Positions 10,801 to 21,964 of a stretch of DNA of 64,000 nucleotides are shown piece after piece. The notes beneath the pieces were generated by a model that searched no databases, had not been told where the DNA came from, and was given only the letters and a program-made list of their open reading frames with translations. How positions within the stretch are numbered: position 1 is the first letter of the stretch; each line of letters opens with the position of its first letter. The stretch comes from Zygnema cylindricum (lineage: Eukaryota > Streptophyta > Zygnematophyceae > Zygnematales > Zygnemataceae): positions 337,415 to 401,414 of the forward strand of contig JBBHKE010002352.1 of assembly GCA_037447655.1 (NCBI GenBank), written 5' to 3'. Both the position numbers and the translations under genes were made by a program.

Positions 10801-13800
10801 CTGTCATTTTTCAGTCTTTTTAAGTGGCTGTTTTCCATTTTTTATGAGCTTAAGTGTCCCAACGTAAATCAATCATCAGTTTTGCGAAGGCAATCTGGTA
10901 AGATAGGGAAGCATCAAATCTACTGATTGCTGTACCCAAACAAATCTATTGTCTGTGCAGATTGCCATGATCTTGAAGCGCAGATGGATTGTCCCCCTCT
11001 TCATACTTTTTGTTGCTGATTTTTTATGGTAATGTGTTGATAACTGGCAGTGAGGCTGGCATTGCTGTTTGCACATACTCCAAAATATCCCGAAGAGCCA
11101 CCGCTTTTGTCCGTGCGCAGGTGAGGACAGTTTCACCTGCAATTAATCTGGATACTGTTTAGTGGTTTTTAACACCAAGTAAAAATATTCCATTTAAAAA
11201 AATAATGAATTAATGTGGCTGGCATGTTATTTGTCTGAAAACGTCGCATTTTTCATTTTGATTTTTGAATTGATGGATCTGCATGGAAATTTTGCCTCGT
11301 GATCTTGCACATTTTCTCGCCATAAATGTCCACATTAACTATTGTCACTGATGTGGTAAGAAGAGCTCTGAGGGTGCTTTTGTTTCCGAGCAGCTTGCAG
11401 GGAGTGAAGCCGGCCGACGTGGCAGAGTTGCAGACACAGTTGGAGAATGAGGTGAGGGATATTTGGAATCAAGTTTTTGGCGTCGTTTTGTCGTTATTTC
11501 ATCTTCAATTTATGATCATTTGATCATGTGATTGGCATTTTATTAGCATTTTATTATCATTTTATTATCATTTTATCATCGGTCGATCATCATTTTTTCA
11601 TCACGTTATTGCCATATCAATATCATGTTTATCTTGATGTTATCATCATTTAGCCATATCATTTTTGAATTTCTTAAAGACTAGTACAGTTTCCAATGTA
11701 TGAAATCGCCTTGGAGATGTGATGTGTATGTATTGTGTTGGGTGACAGGCAGAACAAAATCTTGGCATGGCTATGCTATACACACTAGCAACCTCAGCGA
11801 AGGAATGGCTTCGAGATAAATACGGCAATGCAGAAAATTTGGATGATGGTGATGAGGAAGAAGAAAAGGAAGAGGTGGGATTACAAAATGATCAAACTGT
11901 CAGTGCATTAGAAGTAAAGGAGTAGCCTCTCTATCGTCTACTTCGAGGGACCATCCGAATTAGTTACTCTGGATGATGCGTCGAGTATACAACTATGTTA
12001 TACGTCTTTACTATAAGACAGTTGGCGTGTAGTATTGTCGCTGTTGTTCTTGTTTTGCCACATGATTTTCGGCAAGTTATTTCAGAAAGTACTACGATCG
12101 CCTAGGAAGACAAGGCGAGTGAGATAGGTCGTAGTATTTTACATGGGTTGTTTTTTTAAGACTCAATTTGCTTGGGACCGCGAAAATGAATTGGATTGGA
12201 ACATGTACCTCTGCCCTTAATGAGTGCGTTGCGACCCGTGATAGTTCCTTTATTTTCATTTATTATGGAGACAGCATTACCTCACCATGTATGGTAGTAG
12301 GGTCATTTACATGCTGTACCTTATTTGGTGTGGATCAGGTCATTGAAGCTCATGGACTACCAGTGACAGTTGAAACATTCGTTCAATGGCGGGAGCAGTT
12401 CGAAGCTGAACAAGCTTTAGAGCTAGCCAAGTGAGTGTTTTTTTTTTTTGGTCTTTTACTATATTGAATCTCTGCAATCACGTCATTTCAGTTTTCCTAG
12501 GTTAAGTCTTCAGCTGTACCACTCACAGTTTTAAGGATTTTTGAGGCTTGACAGTTTAGGGAGTATTTATCTTGAGAAACATAGATTGTTAAAGGAAGTT
12601 GTTTAGTCATGAGTGAAACTTATTGCTAATTGGACACCAAAACAGGGTAATTGTCCTGTTTTAGCTATGGTTAACAACCTCTTGGGACATCCTACTCTAT
12701 CAGAATGGATTCTGTCAAACAACAACGAACTCTTTGAGCTGTCTCAACTGTCGCTGAAAAAACAGAGAGCCCTAGTCATGTTTTTCAACCATAGAACAGC
12801 CCTGTAGACTAACAGGAGGGCTGGAGAGACACAAAGAAAGCTTCATTAAATTGTTTCTTTACATAGACATCAGCAAGAAATGAACAATGGAGTTAGAAAA
12901 TGAGAACGATACTTCGTGAAGTGGCTGTGATGGGTAAGAAGAACAGAAATTGTAGTTTTGTCATACGCGAAGATAACAGTTCAGCTAGTAAGTTTATAGC
13001 AAAACCGAGCACGACCAGTTACTGACAAAAGATGCAAAACATGGAGGCATTGTCTTTTACTTTTCAGTCTGAGATTAAAAATCAGAACACAGAACCATAG
13101 GAAAGTTGAAAAATGAGAAGTTGATCGACATACTTAACAATAATTGCATATTGATGTAACATTGAATTATATGGTCTTTTTTGAAATTTATACTCCCCAA
13201 CATATCGGTGAGGGATCTCAGATAAACAATGGGCATTTCTTCGGTCTGTTACAAACAATCACCAACTTTAATTGCAGACCTACGGATAACATGGATTTGA
13301 GAAACGTTTTCTTTGGATAATGCCAAGTTATGTGTTGTGTTACTAAATATGTCGTAGTTGAGTCAAATAGGTGAATCTGAGGTGTCCAAATATCTAGGTA
13401 GAAATCGATCGATTAGCTTGACATTTGTTAATGAATTTCAAGGATATCGATTAAAATTAATTGGAGACTTAATTAGAATTATTTGGACATTCTTGTAAAA
13501 TACCTGCATCCCACAAAGTGAGCTTGCAGCATTTAAGGTACACTATAGAAAGACTGGTGATAGGACAAATTGAAAGTCTCTCACCTAAACACTTTCACAA
13601 AAATATGGTAGACTAATTACACTTGAACAGAACGGGACAAGTGAAGGCAATATTTTGATGAGTATCAAATTGCATTCAGAAGCATATTTGGAGATAATGA
13701 ACTGCATGTATGTGTTCTGCATTATCTCTGCAGGATCTTTACACAGTCTTCTGAAGTATAAGATCTTTGTCAGGTAATGACTGTTCTTCTGGTGTGATGG

Positions 13801-14751
13801 GAGGACAGGCTCTTACCAGACTCCTCGCTTGTAATGAACAAAGAAAAGAAAATGTCAGGGAGACAATGGTTCGAGGGTGGTCGTCACATGCAGGTGATAT
13901 TACTCAGCAACATTAAACGTCTAAAAGAACATCTCAACTGCGGTCTTTAAAGTCAATTGTTTAGAGATGTGCTGTCTTGTGCTCAATGTGCTAAGCCAAA
14001 AGTGTGAAGACTGTGGGAATCTATTTGCAGAAAGGAGGAGCCAGAATGGGTGTTGTGGAAGGCGAAGAAGATGAGGAGGAATTTGATGACGATTTTGACG
14101 ATGAAGGTGGGCCCACAGACTGGACAGCGAGAATGTGTTGTTGAACCTTATTGGAGATTTGAGGCATCATGTTGATTGAGATTGATGTCCTTTCAGAAGT
14201 AGAAATGGGCCCTATCTCCGTTAAAACTGCCATGATATCTTTGTTTTTGTTACCTAGAAAGAAGGCTGGTTTGCTCGTCATCTACTTCATTGTGTCATCT
14301 ACTTTTTCACCTCTGATCCTTCCGAGCATTATATTTATATTTTTAGTAACGTTTGTCACCGTGTCTTATACTAATGTTGTCCATTATGCTAAGTCACTAT
14401 GTTACTAGTGTTGATTGTAATGGTGATCACCATGCCTTATACTAATGTTGTTCATAATGACGGTCACCATGTCTCATACTAATGTTTTTCATGCTGATGG
14501 TCACCATGTCTTATACTAAATGTCGTTCATAGTGACGATCACGATGCTGTGATGGTGAACGATGGTTGTTGTCTGCCGAAGGGATTACGTAGCTCCATCA
14601 TCCTCTTGGTCCTTCCAAGTGTTTAGCTTGGTAGCTGGGACTCCGTCAAGAGATGTTGATGTTCTTTTTTTTTTTTTTTTTTTGGGTGGCAGATATCGAT
14701 GAAGAGGACATTCTTGAGCATTACTTGGCAGAGAAAAGTGATAAGCAATGA
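7874..14751 (+). CDS. RWD-domain protein, RWDD1/Gir2 (DFRP2) type
   Basis: Exons: 7874-7949, candidate 14-nt microexon 8072-8085, 9148-9186, 10232-10265, 11051-11120, 11394-11451, 11749-11874, 12339-12430, 13809-13893, 14031-14106, 14693-14751; 242 residues if all are used. An in-frame TAA at 7853 precedes the ATG. The RWD domain (about 1-115) begins EQEMEIEALQAILMDDI and contains FAHTPKYPEEPPLLSVR and GMAMLYTLATSAKEWL. The DFRP-like tail has GLPVTVETFVQWREQFEAE, KKMSGRQWFE, an Asp/Glu tract and a final DILEHYLAEKSDKQ. Family members bind DRG-type GTPases and ribosome-linked Gcn1/Gcn2 partners in the cytosol. Length and motif order match plant homologues. All junctions from 9148 on are in phase. 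The microexon is inferred only because exon 1 ends in phase 1 while 9148 must start in phase 0. Confidence 0.92.
8884..9081. mobile_element. TA-family MITE in RWD gene intron
   Basis: The right end CTAAAAGCGATTCACGGTG, followed by TA, is clear. The left end is degraded (TGTGTATTGTTATTGGTGTTAAG). It lies in the intron just before exon 9148-9186. Confidence 0.65.
9675..9975. repeat. Degenerate minisatellite, about 60-bp units
   Basis: Repeated blocks of the form CTGACTCTTTTGACAAGGAA, AGCGATTAATGTTGAAAC and GAGACTATCTTCTTACTT, roughly five units of variable length. It lies in the RWD gene intron 9187-10231. Confidence 0.85.
11521..11650. repeat. AT-rich ATTTTATCATC short repeats
   Basis: Runs of CATTTTATTAT and CATTTTTTCAT in the RWD gene intron 11452-11748. 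Simple-sequence drift; nothing else visible. Confidence 0.75.
14355..14545. repeat. Minisatellite, 37-bp units
   Basis: Four units beginning GTCACCATGTCTTATACTAA, starting near 14356, 14428, 14465 and 14502. It lies in the last RWD gene intron (14107-14692), upstream of a poly-T tract before the final acceptor. Confidence 0.85.
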
Positions 14752-14846
14752 GATATACTCAACATCTGCACACGGATTTTTGTTATAATTAGCGTTAATT
14801 ATAACTGTTCTGTCAATCTTAAAGGATTTTTCCTGTTTTGTGTATT

Positions 14847-15195
14847 TTATCTCTGCTCATATCCTAAAGAGTTTTTGTTTACCCATTTGAAAATATCAAT
14901 ATCTGCATTGGAAGGCGGATCTAGTTGTGATGCAATCATCTTTTGCAAGTCTACACGTCCAGTTTTATTCCCAGGTACTTCGAAATTTTGGCCGTGCATA
15001 GGAAGGTTCATCTGTTTGTTAATTGGTACGTGGTTAAGAGGTAGATAGTGGACTATGAGATCATGGGTCGCTGAGGAATTGCAAATGGCAAAAATACACA
15101 AATCATCGATGGTGGGTTCAAAGAAGACCAATCGTGGCCACTGGTGGTGGCCATTGATGTCGTAAGTGTCTTGTTCTGTGAGAAGTTTTGCATAC
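14847..15195 (-). other. Unidentified open frame, possible exon or gene relic
   Basis: An open frame of about 115 codons on the minus strand, without an ATG at its start. A plausible acceptor (CTTCTCACAG) opens it, and it closes at a TAA convergent with the RWD gene. The composition is protein-like rather than repetitive, with stretches such as DLCIFAICNSSATHDLIVHY and TGRVDLQKMIASQLDPP. I do not recognise a family. Upstream on the same strand (15560-15640) a short frame RKNLRSLWNIATSPSPDRIF also looks coding, but no splice model joins them. It could be a captured fragment, a retrogene relic or the 3' exon of a gene whose other exons I cannot see. Confidence 0.3.
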
Positions 15196-15199
15196 ACTC

Positions 15200-16282
15200 A
15201 ACAATTATTTGTAGGCAGCCAGTCAATGTCAAAATCAGAAGTGCGATGTTCTGTCACTGGGGTCTCACAATTCAAGTGACCACCCTTTGACACATGCCGA
15301 AAATGAAGCGAGGTTCTGTGAATTTCTGTTCGGGGGTGACACATGTTAAATCACCATCCTTTAAGAGAACGTTGAACTTTTGGATACTTGATACTTTTTC
15401 AAAATCTTGGAGGATCGACCAGAATTTACTGCTGCCTTTGAGGATCAATTACAGTCAATCGCACTGCAAGCCAGTAATACAGCAGAATCTTTATTGTAAA
15501 CTCACTAAAAAGCAATTGAGAGGCTTCAAAATCGACAAACAGGATATTACCGTGACAACCTATTTCTTAGCTGCAATGAAAATCCTGTCTGGTGAAGGTG
15601 AAGTTGCAATGTTCCACAAGCTCCGAAGGTTCTTCCTAGGGGCATTTGTCCAAAAAAATCTGTATATAACAGGGAGGTTGGGTTAAATAATAAGAAGGTT
15701 CTATGAAATCTGCATACTATACCAAACCTGCAAACCACTCTAAACGTTTGGAAAACAATCATCCATGGACATAAAATCTTTACACAACACGTGGAAATGT
15801 CGATATATCCATAAGTTGGAATGAGGTCAATCTCTCAGATGTTCTTCTAGAACACGTAGGCCTTGACGTGGCCACCATGAAAGGTTGTTTGTAACCTTCG
15901 ATGAATGCCATGAAATCGTCTATTCCACTCCATACTTCATCTTGCAACTTTTTAAAAATTTAAGGGCTCAATGTGTAGTGTATTAACATTTGAAAATCTC
16001 AAAATGTCAAATGACACTAGACAGTGAAATAATGAAATAAGCAATTAGTTTACTGTACAAAAAAATTAATAATCTGGGCGAACGAAAAATTGAGAAAAAA
16101 ATGCTACAGCCAAGCTTTCCTCCATCATAAGCCTGTTATCGCTCCTTTTTGAAGGGAACAAAAAATCAATACAACCCCTTCATACAAGAGTCAGTTAACT
16201 ATCCTCTATTGCTACCAATTAAACAAAACAAAGAATCAATAAAATCCCTTCATACAGGAGTTAGTTTTACTGTCCTCTATTG
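15200..16282. other. Intergenic region, no assigned gene
   Basis: The gap between the unidentified frame and the carrier stop codon. Competing open frames run on both strands at 15294-15690, none with recognisable motifs. A 45-bp near-direct repeat (AATCAATAAAATCCCTTCAT-like) occurs at about 16160-16200 and 16230-16265, just downstream of the carrier gene. Confidence 0.5.
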
Positions 16283-18158
16283 CTACCTACCATCCAGTGG
16301 AACTTGTGCTTGAACACCTCGATGCAAAAACCACTTCACTTCATCGTAGGAAGCTAAAATAAGAGCTGCACCGATTCCACGAAACATATTACTCAAACAG
16401 CCTTTGTAGAAAGCGACTAATCCTCCTTGATAGTAAATTCTCCTCCAACAGTCAAAAGTACCCGCATACAATTTTGTCTTCAAGCCCGACTGCATCATCA
16501 TCCGATGCCGTACTGTATCGAAGGGATAAGCCACAAGACCAGCCGTTGTAGTAGAAGCCTGAGCTAAAGCCCATCGGCTCCAAAACGAGCTTTTGTGCTC
16601 GTCTTCCAAAAACAATTGCTTAGCCGTATCAAAACCGCCAAAATAAACACTTCGATGAACTACTATTCCGTGTACCGAGGCAAAAAAACCCTGGTATAGC
16701 CCTCTCACACCTTCTGCTCTATAAATTGTGTACAAAAAATGCCCTAGTCCTTTAAACTGCCTCTCTGACCCCAAGTCGGTGGCCAAACGAGTGTGTGCTA
16801 TGTCGAGAGGGTAAGTGAAAAGTAAGCTCGTGGCACCGGCAGCTGCACCTGCTGCAAAGTTTCCTTGTGTCATACGCCACCTGGAGGACACTTTCTCCGG
16901 ATTATTTGAAAAATTGAGCACCGCAAATACTGTGCGATAATAGTCCTGCAATCATGTAGGTGTCCTAGTTGAGTGCCAAACATTTATTTGTTATTACCAA
17001 CTGCCTGAGGACAGAAACCCGTTCACTCCCCTAGGAAATCAAAAGCTTGCTACGAGGCTTTCAAGTCTGCTTCTTTTAACTGTAACACACATTTCCATCA
17101 AGGATTGAATATTGATGTTTTTATTTTGATATTCTCATTAGCCTCGAGTGGGATCAATTTACAACAACAGAACCCCTACATTTGTACATTTGTATGTTGC
17201 GACGACAATACTGCGGTGATGTTAATGATGACAACACTGACAATGATGATAAGGAAGATAATAATGATAATGATGCTATTGATGATATTGATGCTAATGA
17301 TGATAATGACGATAACAATACTGTTGATGTTAATGATGATGCTGATGAGAAATGATATGGTCCTGCCTACCAAAAACAGTGAAGAACCATAGTAAAGGTC
17401 AGCAGTGACCTAACAAAATAGACACACCAACGCCTCAGTTTAAAGAAAACAACAGAAAAAGTCAAACAAAGAAACGATATGGTGGACAAGAATAATGTTC
17501 TAAACCCTGAATCTCAGGCTTTAAAAAACCTTACCTTGAATGCAAAGTTAAGAGCAACAGACGGATAATACCGAATTATGCTGCTGCCATTTCCTCTCCA
17601 AAGTGACCAAAATCCTTCTTCTTTTGTTATTCTAAAAATGGCGTCCATCATGCCCTTATACCGTGCCTTTCCTCTAACAAGATATGCCATATTGCTATCC
17701 TGAGTCTGTAGTACCAGCTTGGCTCTCTCAATTGGTGCTACAGCCGTGTGCGCTACACCTCCTAAGATGCCTCCTGCCAGCAAGTCTACCGGGAATGATT
17801 GCCACGCGGCCTTGTTTCGCGCTGCCAGGTGGCGGCCTCCGGCTGCTGAGAGGCCCTGCTGCATTGAGCTTGTCGGTTCCCCAGCTCCAGCCAGTTGGCA
17901 GACTCCTGCTGACGTAGAAAATGACGACAAAGGTGGTGTGCCAGCTGGCATGGCAGATGATGTGCCCGGCGTGACAGGTGACATGGCAGGTGACGTGCCG
18001 GGTGACATGGCAGCTGAAGTGGCAGGTGATATGGCTGGTGGCGTGACAGATGACATGAATAATAAAAAAGAGTTTAGAGATTTGTGAGGTTTCCTAATCA
18101 ACTGATTGTTGATTTCTCCGGTGGTGTGCTTCGCTAGTAAGTTTTGCTGCTTCTCCAT
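16283..18158 (-). CDS. ADP/ATP carrier-family protein, PM-ANT1-like (SLC25)
   Basis: Two exons, 17535-18158 and 16283-16945, joined in phase; 428 residues. An in-frame TGA three codons upstream fixes the ATG at 18158. The three carrier repeats are PVDLLAGGILGGVAHTAVAP with IERAK, FTYPLDIAHTRL, and VAYPFDTVRHRMMMQSG. The last is the ADP/ATP-carrier signature with its second Arg replaced by His. Six membrane helices are expected. PLDIAHTRL, YFGGFDTAKQLF and FDCWRRIYYQGGL match the plant plasma-membrane ATP transporter PM-ANT1 better than mitochondrial AACs. The first roughly 115 residues are a Ser/Thr/Pro/Ala-rich extension with repeated PAMSP/PGTS units, unusual for the family. Function is inferred from family membership: adenine nucleotide transport at plasma or mitochondrial membrane. 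Confidence 0.93.
17217..17355. repeat. GATAATGATGAT microsatellite
   Basis: An imperfect trinucleotide-type array of GAT/AAT/GAC in the single carrier intron (16946-17534). Ile/Met-only open frames here are artefacts. Confidence 0.9.
17935..18062 (-). repeat. Coding minisatellite in carrier N-terminus
   Basis: Imperfect units of GTGACATGGCAGGTGACGTG, read on the minus strand as Ser-Pro-Ala-Met/Gly-Thr units. Indels in multiples of three would lengthen or shorten the carrier N-terminal extension without breaking frame. Confidence 0.8.
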
Positions 18159-18398
18159 AAAAGCTCATCATGTCTCCAGTTCTGTTCCTTTCCTTTGTTT
18201 CAGGTTTTTCTTCTGCTTTACGGGAATGAACAAACAGGCATCAGATTCATAATTGCGCCTGCAGATTGCAATCAAACATGTCAGAAGCTAAAAAAAAATA
18301 ACAAATTCAAAGGACATAGCGGCGAAGAAAAGAAAGGAAAACACTAATATGTTTAGCAATCCAGAATGTAAAGCTATAGCAATGCGTTGCATGTCCAT
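18159..18398. other. Upstream region of carrier gene
   Basis: Sequence between the carrier start codon and the first MITE. It should hold the carrier promoter and 5' UTR. CT-rich stretches are present but no clear TATA element. Confidence 0.4.
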
Positions 18399-18522
18399 CC
18401 ATAGCTCAAATGTGCGAAAACAATTAGAGTGTTCTGTACTTTACGCGTATTATACTTGAAATGAGCACATAAGACGCATATAGTACATTAGTTGATAGCG
18501 TTTCCTCGCACATTCGAAGTTT
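18399..18522. mobile_element. CATAGTTCAAA-family MITE
   Basis: The left end is CCATAGCTCAAATGTGCG. The right end retains GATAGCGTTTCCTCGCACAT. It contains the CGCGTATTATAC motif shared with the copies at 7026 and 44467. Confidence 0.7.
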
Positions 18523-18749
18523 TGACCTAGGAAGCGCAATTAAGTACTTAACAGATGTTGTTACAAATGTAGTGTAGAATGTCTAATGCACACTACAGTA
18601 CAGTAGTAATACCGTAACAAGTTACTAACAACACAGCATTTGAACCGCAGTTGGCGGTTCAAAATTATTTTCTCCTGCCCGTGTATGTGAACAAAGTGGC
18701 ATTTATTTTTCGGCGAAGTGAACCATAGTTCAAAAGTAGGCGTTTTTAT

Positions 18750-19231
18750 CATAGTTGTTCAAATCGCGCGATTTTTTCCTTTTTTCCGATTAGAACGTAT
18801 AATTCGTGACTTTTTAATAAATCGGAAAAAAACGCGATGTACTTTCTGTCCGGTAAACTGAACGGATAATTTACGGGAACTGTACGGTATGTCCAGTAAT
18901 TGTACGGTTTTGTACCCAAAAAGTACGGAATTTGACAAAAAGATACGTTGCACTTCGTAGTACTTTCTGTCCGGTAAACTGAACAGAAATCTAACGGGAA
19001 ACGTACGAAATTGTACCAACATTGTACGGACTATGACGAAAAAAAACGGGAGCTGTACGGAAAATGTACAAACTGCGGGATATGTAAAATTTATTTTTGT
19101 TTACATGTACGAAATTGTACGGAATAAAATTCATTAACGATTTTAACGATTTTTTCAAAAGGTTCAATGCGTTTGTTACGTATAATTCGTCGCGATTAGA
19201 TCGTTCGCACGAAACGCCGTGAACAACTATG
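18750..19231. mobile_element. hAT-like element, CATAGTTGTTC ends, perfect 8-bp TSD
   Basis: A 482-bp element with termini CATAGTTGTTC and GAACAACTATG, flanked by a perfect 8-bp duplication GTTTTTAT (18742-18749 and 19232-19239). The interior is rich in TACGG and GTACG. A relative of its left half, without the other end, lies at about 52915-53160 inside another hAT-like element. No coding capacity. Confidence 0.93.
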
Positions 19232-19239
19232 GTTTTTAT

Positions 19240-20034
19240 GGTAGGCCTTTGGTAGGCGCACAAAACTTGGCACTAAACTCGCGTAGAGTAGGCATATTGT
19301 ATGGGTGTAAGTTGCGGACACTCTTGTACAATCGTACGAATATGACGTATGATCATAGTACAGCGCACGCCACCTGACGAAATTTTTTAGCGAACTGACG
19401 CGGCGTAGGATGACATTCCGCCGGAAAAAAAACGCGGACGGTCAACCTGGTTGGTCAATTTGAGGCTTTATTTAGTGTGGCCTTCAAAATTGCGGACGCT
19501 AATATGACAAATTGTCCTATCGTAAGTTGTGTTATGGGCTTTTCATGTGACCTTCTTAAGATCGTTACTTTGATCAGCGACCGTCTGATCGTCCAAATCT
19601 GACGATTGAAATAAAAAACACCTCAAAATTCACAGAAAAAATATTTTTTGTCCGAATTTTTTTCAAAATTTAGACATGCCGTTTAATTCTCTATCGATCG
19701 ATGTGCAACTCAACCCTCTTAACCTTTTTTTTCATTTTTCGACCAATACAATATGGGTCTTAAGGGCATATTGTATGTTTTGCAATAGGCATACTGTATG
19801 GGCCTACTTTCACCTACTTTTGAACTATGAAGTGAACAACATCTTTATGTCATCAGAACATTATTTACTATTTAATTACATAAACGGGGAGTACAGTTAA
19901 AGTATAGTTTTAGCACAAAAACAATACATAATTGTATTACAAAAGTACAGTAACTCTACAGTATAGCTTATTAGTTTTATACTGTTTTGTGCGCCCAATA
20001 AATGTAACCAAAATCGTTTTTTCTTCCTTGAATC
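19240..20034. other. Repeat-derived sequence, no gene
   Basis: Contains the host sequence into which the element at 18750 inserted, itself repeat-like: blocks such as GGCATATTGTATGGG and CTACTTTTGAACTATG at 19740-19830 recur inverted at about 35660-35760. No supported coding region. Confidence 0.5.
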
Positions 20035-20037
20035 TTA

Positions 20038-20704
20038 GGGTATGGTTACATGAGGAGGTCTCTGTAATAGTACGGACAGCAAAATTTCTGTATTACAGAG
20101 GCCTCGGTTACATCGCGTATCATCTGTAAACAAGTTTTTACATACGTGTTCTAATTTGAGTGATTCCACGTAGGTCGACGATCAAATCTATAAAATCGTC
20201 AAAGATTTGGAAACCGACCATTTTCGTATAAAAATCCGTACTTGCGTATTACGTACGTGTACTTCACAAATGTACCGCGTCAATGTACCTCAAAGATCTC
20301 CTTCACGTTGCTGACTTTCAGGAAAAAACCGTATTTCTTTTCGGCAAAAAATTTACGGTCACCTAGTCCGAAGGCACGTGACTTTGGGGACGTGTGAAAA
20401 TTTTAATATTTAATCGACGCACGTGTCTGACGTCCAGGTGTAGCGATTTGACTGGTTCTGTATTGCTGAACCCACCTCGGCGAGGTGGGTTCACCAATAC
20501 AGAGGCCTATGGAGCGATTGCTTCGCAGATGAAGACCAAAATGTAATCGGACGGTCGATGTCTTCTCCTGGATACTTGGAGAATCGTAATCTTATTTTCT
20601 GTGATGTTGTTTTCAAGAAACTCACGAAAATATAGTACGGCATGGTACGGGCAAGTACAAAATTCTGTATTAAACCTCACTTTTCGTCTGATGTAACCAT
20701 ACCC
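20038..20704. mobile_element. PIF/Harbinger-like non-autonomous element
   Basis: A 667-bp element with inverted ends GGGTATGGTTACATGA and TGATGTAACCATACCC, flanked by the 3-bp duplication TTA (20035-20037 and 20705-20707). A GGG-starting TIR with TTA/TAA TSD is the PIF/Harbinger hallmark. Inner palindromes pair TCTGTAATAGTACGG with TACAGAGGCCT. A partial, inverted relative lies at 62070-62421. No transposase is visible. Confidence 0.87.
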
Positions 20705-20964
20705 TTATTTACGCACAGCTGACTCTAGAAATTTCTGGCATTTCAACCACCGCACTGTATGCTGATTTCGTGCTATTTCATTACGAAATGAGCGCACGTT
20801 TGGAATCTTTAGCACTGGATACAACTCCAGCGTATGGCGATTCACTCTCGTACTCTCTCCCCTCGGCGTGAGCGCTCTTCTCCACGTGTACTCCACAAGG
20901 ACCACGTGGCTTCAAACGTGTCCATGAGACTTTGTTGATTCATGTATCGTATTCTGATTTGTCA

Positions 20965-21305
20965 ATTTTCAGGAAGGGAATTGATCATGACAGTGACTGT
21001 TTTGGTTGCGCACAGTCACTTACGTCATTTGTCAAAATACGTACGTTTGAAGTACACATTAAAGTACCGTTGAGTATAAATTTGACGGTCAATCGGTTGG
21101 ACATCTTTGACTTTCATAATATTGTTTCAGCCGCTTAAAATTTTGCCGCGCTTGCGAACGTCGACCGTCATAATAAAATTAGCAATTCACACGGCCGGCG
21201 AGCGTTTACGGTAGCAAAACTGCGGCGACCACATGTAAATAAAATGGTTGCAGACAGTAACTTTTTGTCGTTTTGTGAGCTCCACGGTGAGAGCACTTAG
21301 CCGCA
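20965..21305. repeat. Dispersed repeat R1, copy 1
   Basis: The segment is similar over about 340 bp to 32812-33150. It shares GTTGCGCACA, ACGTTTGAAGTACACAT, TTTGCCGCGCTTGCGAACG and GTGAGCTCCACGGTGAGA. The second copy is inside the 3-kb hAT-like element, so R1 has probably been carried by a transposon. No protein-coding frame is maintained between the copies. Confidence 0.75.
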
Positions 21306-21527
21306 AAATTGAAATTGAATCGTCTAAGTGTTACATTGAACTTAGACCCAAAGTGAAACGAAACCTATTGAAACTGAAAGTACTATAAGTCTCGTACGGA
21401 ATATTATAACGCACGAAACGAAATAAACTTTTATAATAAAACGAACCGGCGTAAAAATATCATTTGAGATTAAATGAAAAAAATGAGCGTCGTCACGCGC
21501 GACGAAATCGAGCCACGCTATTTACGA

Positions 21528-21960
21528 ATCAACATACTTACATTGACAAGATCGTAGCAGGATCGGCCGTACAAAGGTATTGCCGCTTTGTCGTACACAT
21601 AAATTAATTCCGCGGACGAAATAATCGCGTCACGCTTCGCGAACCAACATTTCCTCGCAATCGACCAGCGTGCGACTCGAACAAATGAATACCGGTCGGC
21701 GCTCGCACCAAACCGAACCGACACAAAAGTAATGTACCGAACGAAACAAAACATAACTGACGCGAACCGAACAAAAATTTGACTGCACGATTTCGGCCGA
21801 CGCCGATTCGCCCAATATACTAACATTTCGCTGTCAATGTAAGTATGTTGATTCGTAATAGCGTGACGCGATTTTTTCGTCCGCGGAAGTAATTTATGTG
21901 TACGACAAAGTGGCAATACCTTTGTACGGCCGATCCTGCTACGATCTTGTCAATGTAAGT
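21528..21960. mobile_element. Foldback (long inverted repeat) element
   Basis: Arms of about 100 bp, near-perfect inverse copies: TACTTACATTGACAAGATCG at the left and CGATCTTGTCAATGTAAGTA at the right, with CGGCCGATCCTGCTACG inside. About 200 bp of CG-rich spacer separates the arms. The outer flank GATTCGTAAATAGCGTG also recurs near 33290. No TSD was assigned. Confidence 0.7.
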
Positions 21961-21964
21961 ATTA

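Noticed and set aside
12613-12807. 64-codon frame in an RWD gene intron
   Set aside because: The exon continuing the protein in phase is at 13809; this frame has no splice support.
17105-17392. Met/Ile-rich frames on both strands
   Set aside because: Translations of the GATAATGATGAT repeat within the carrier intron.
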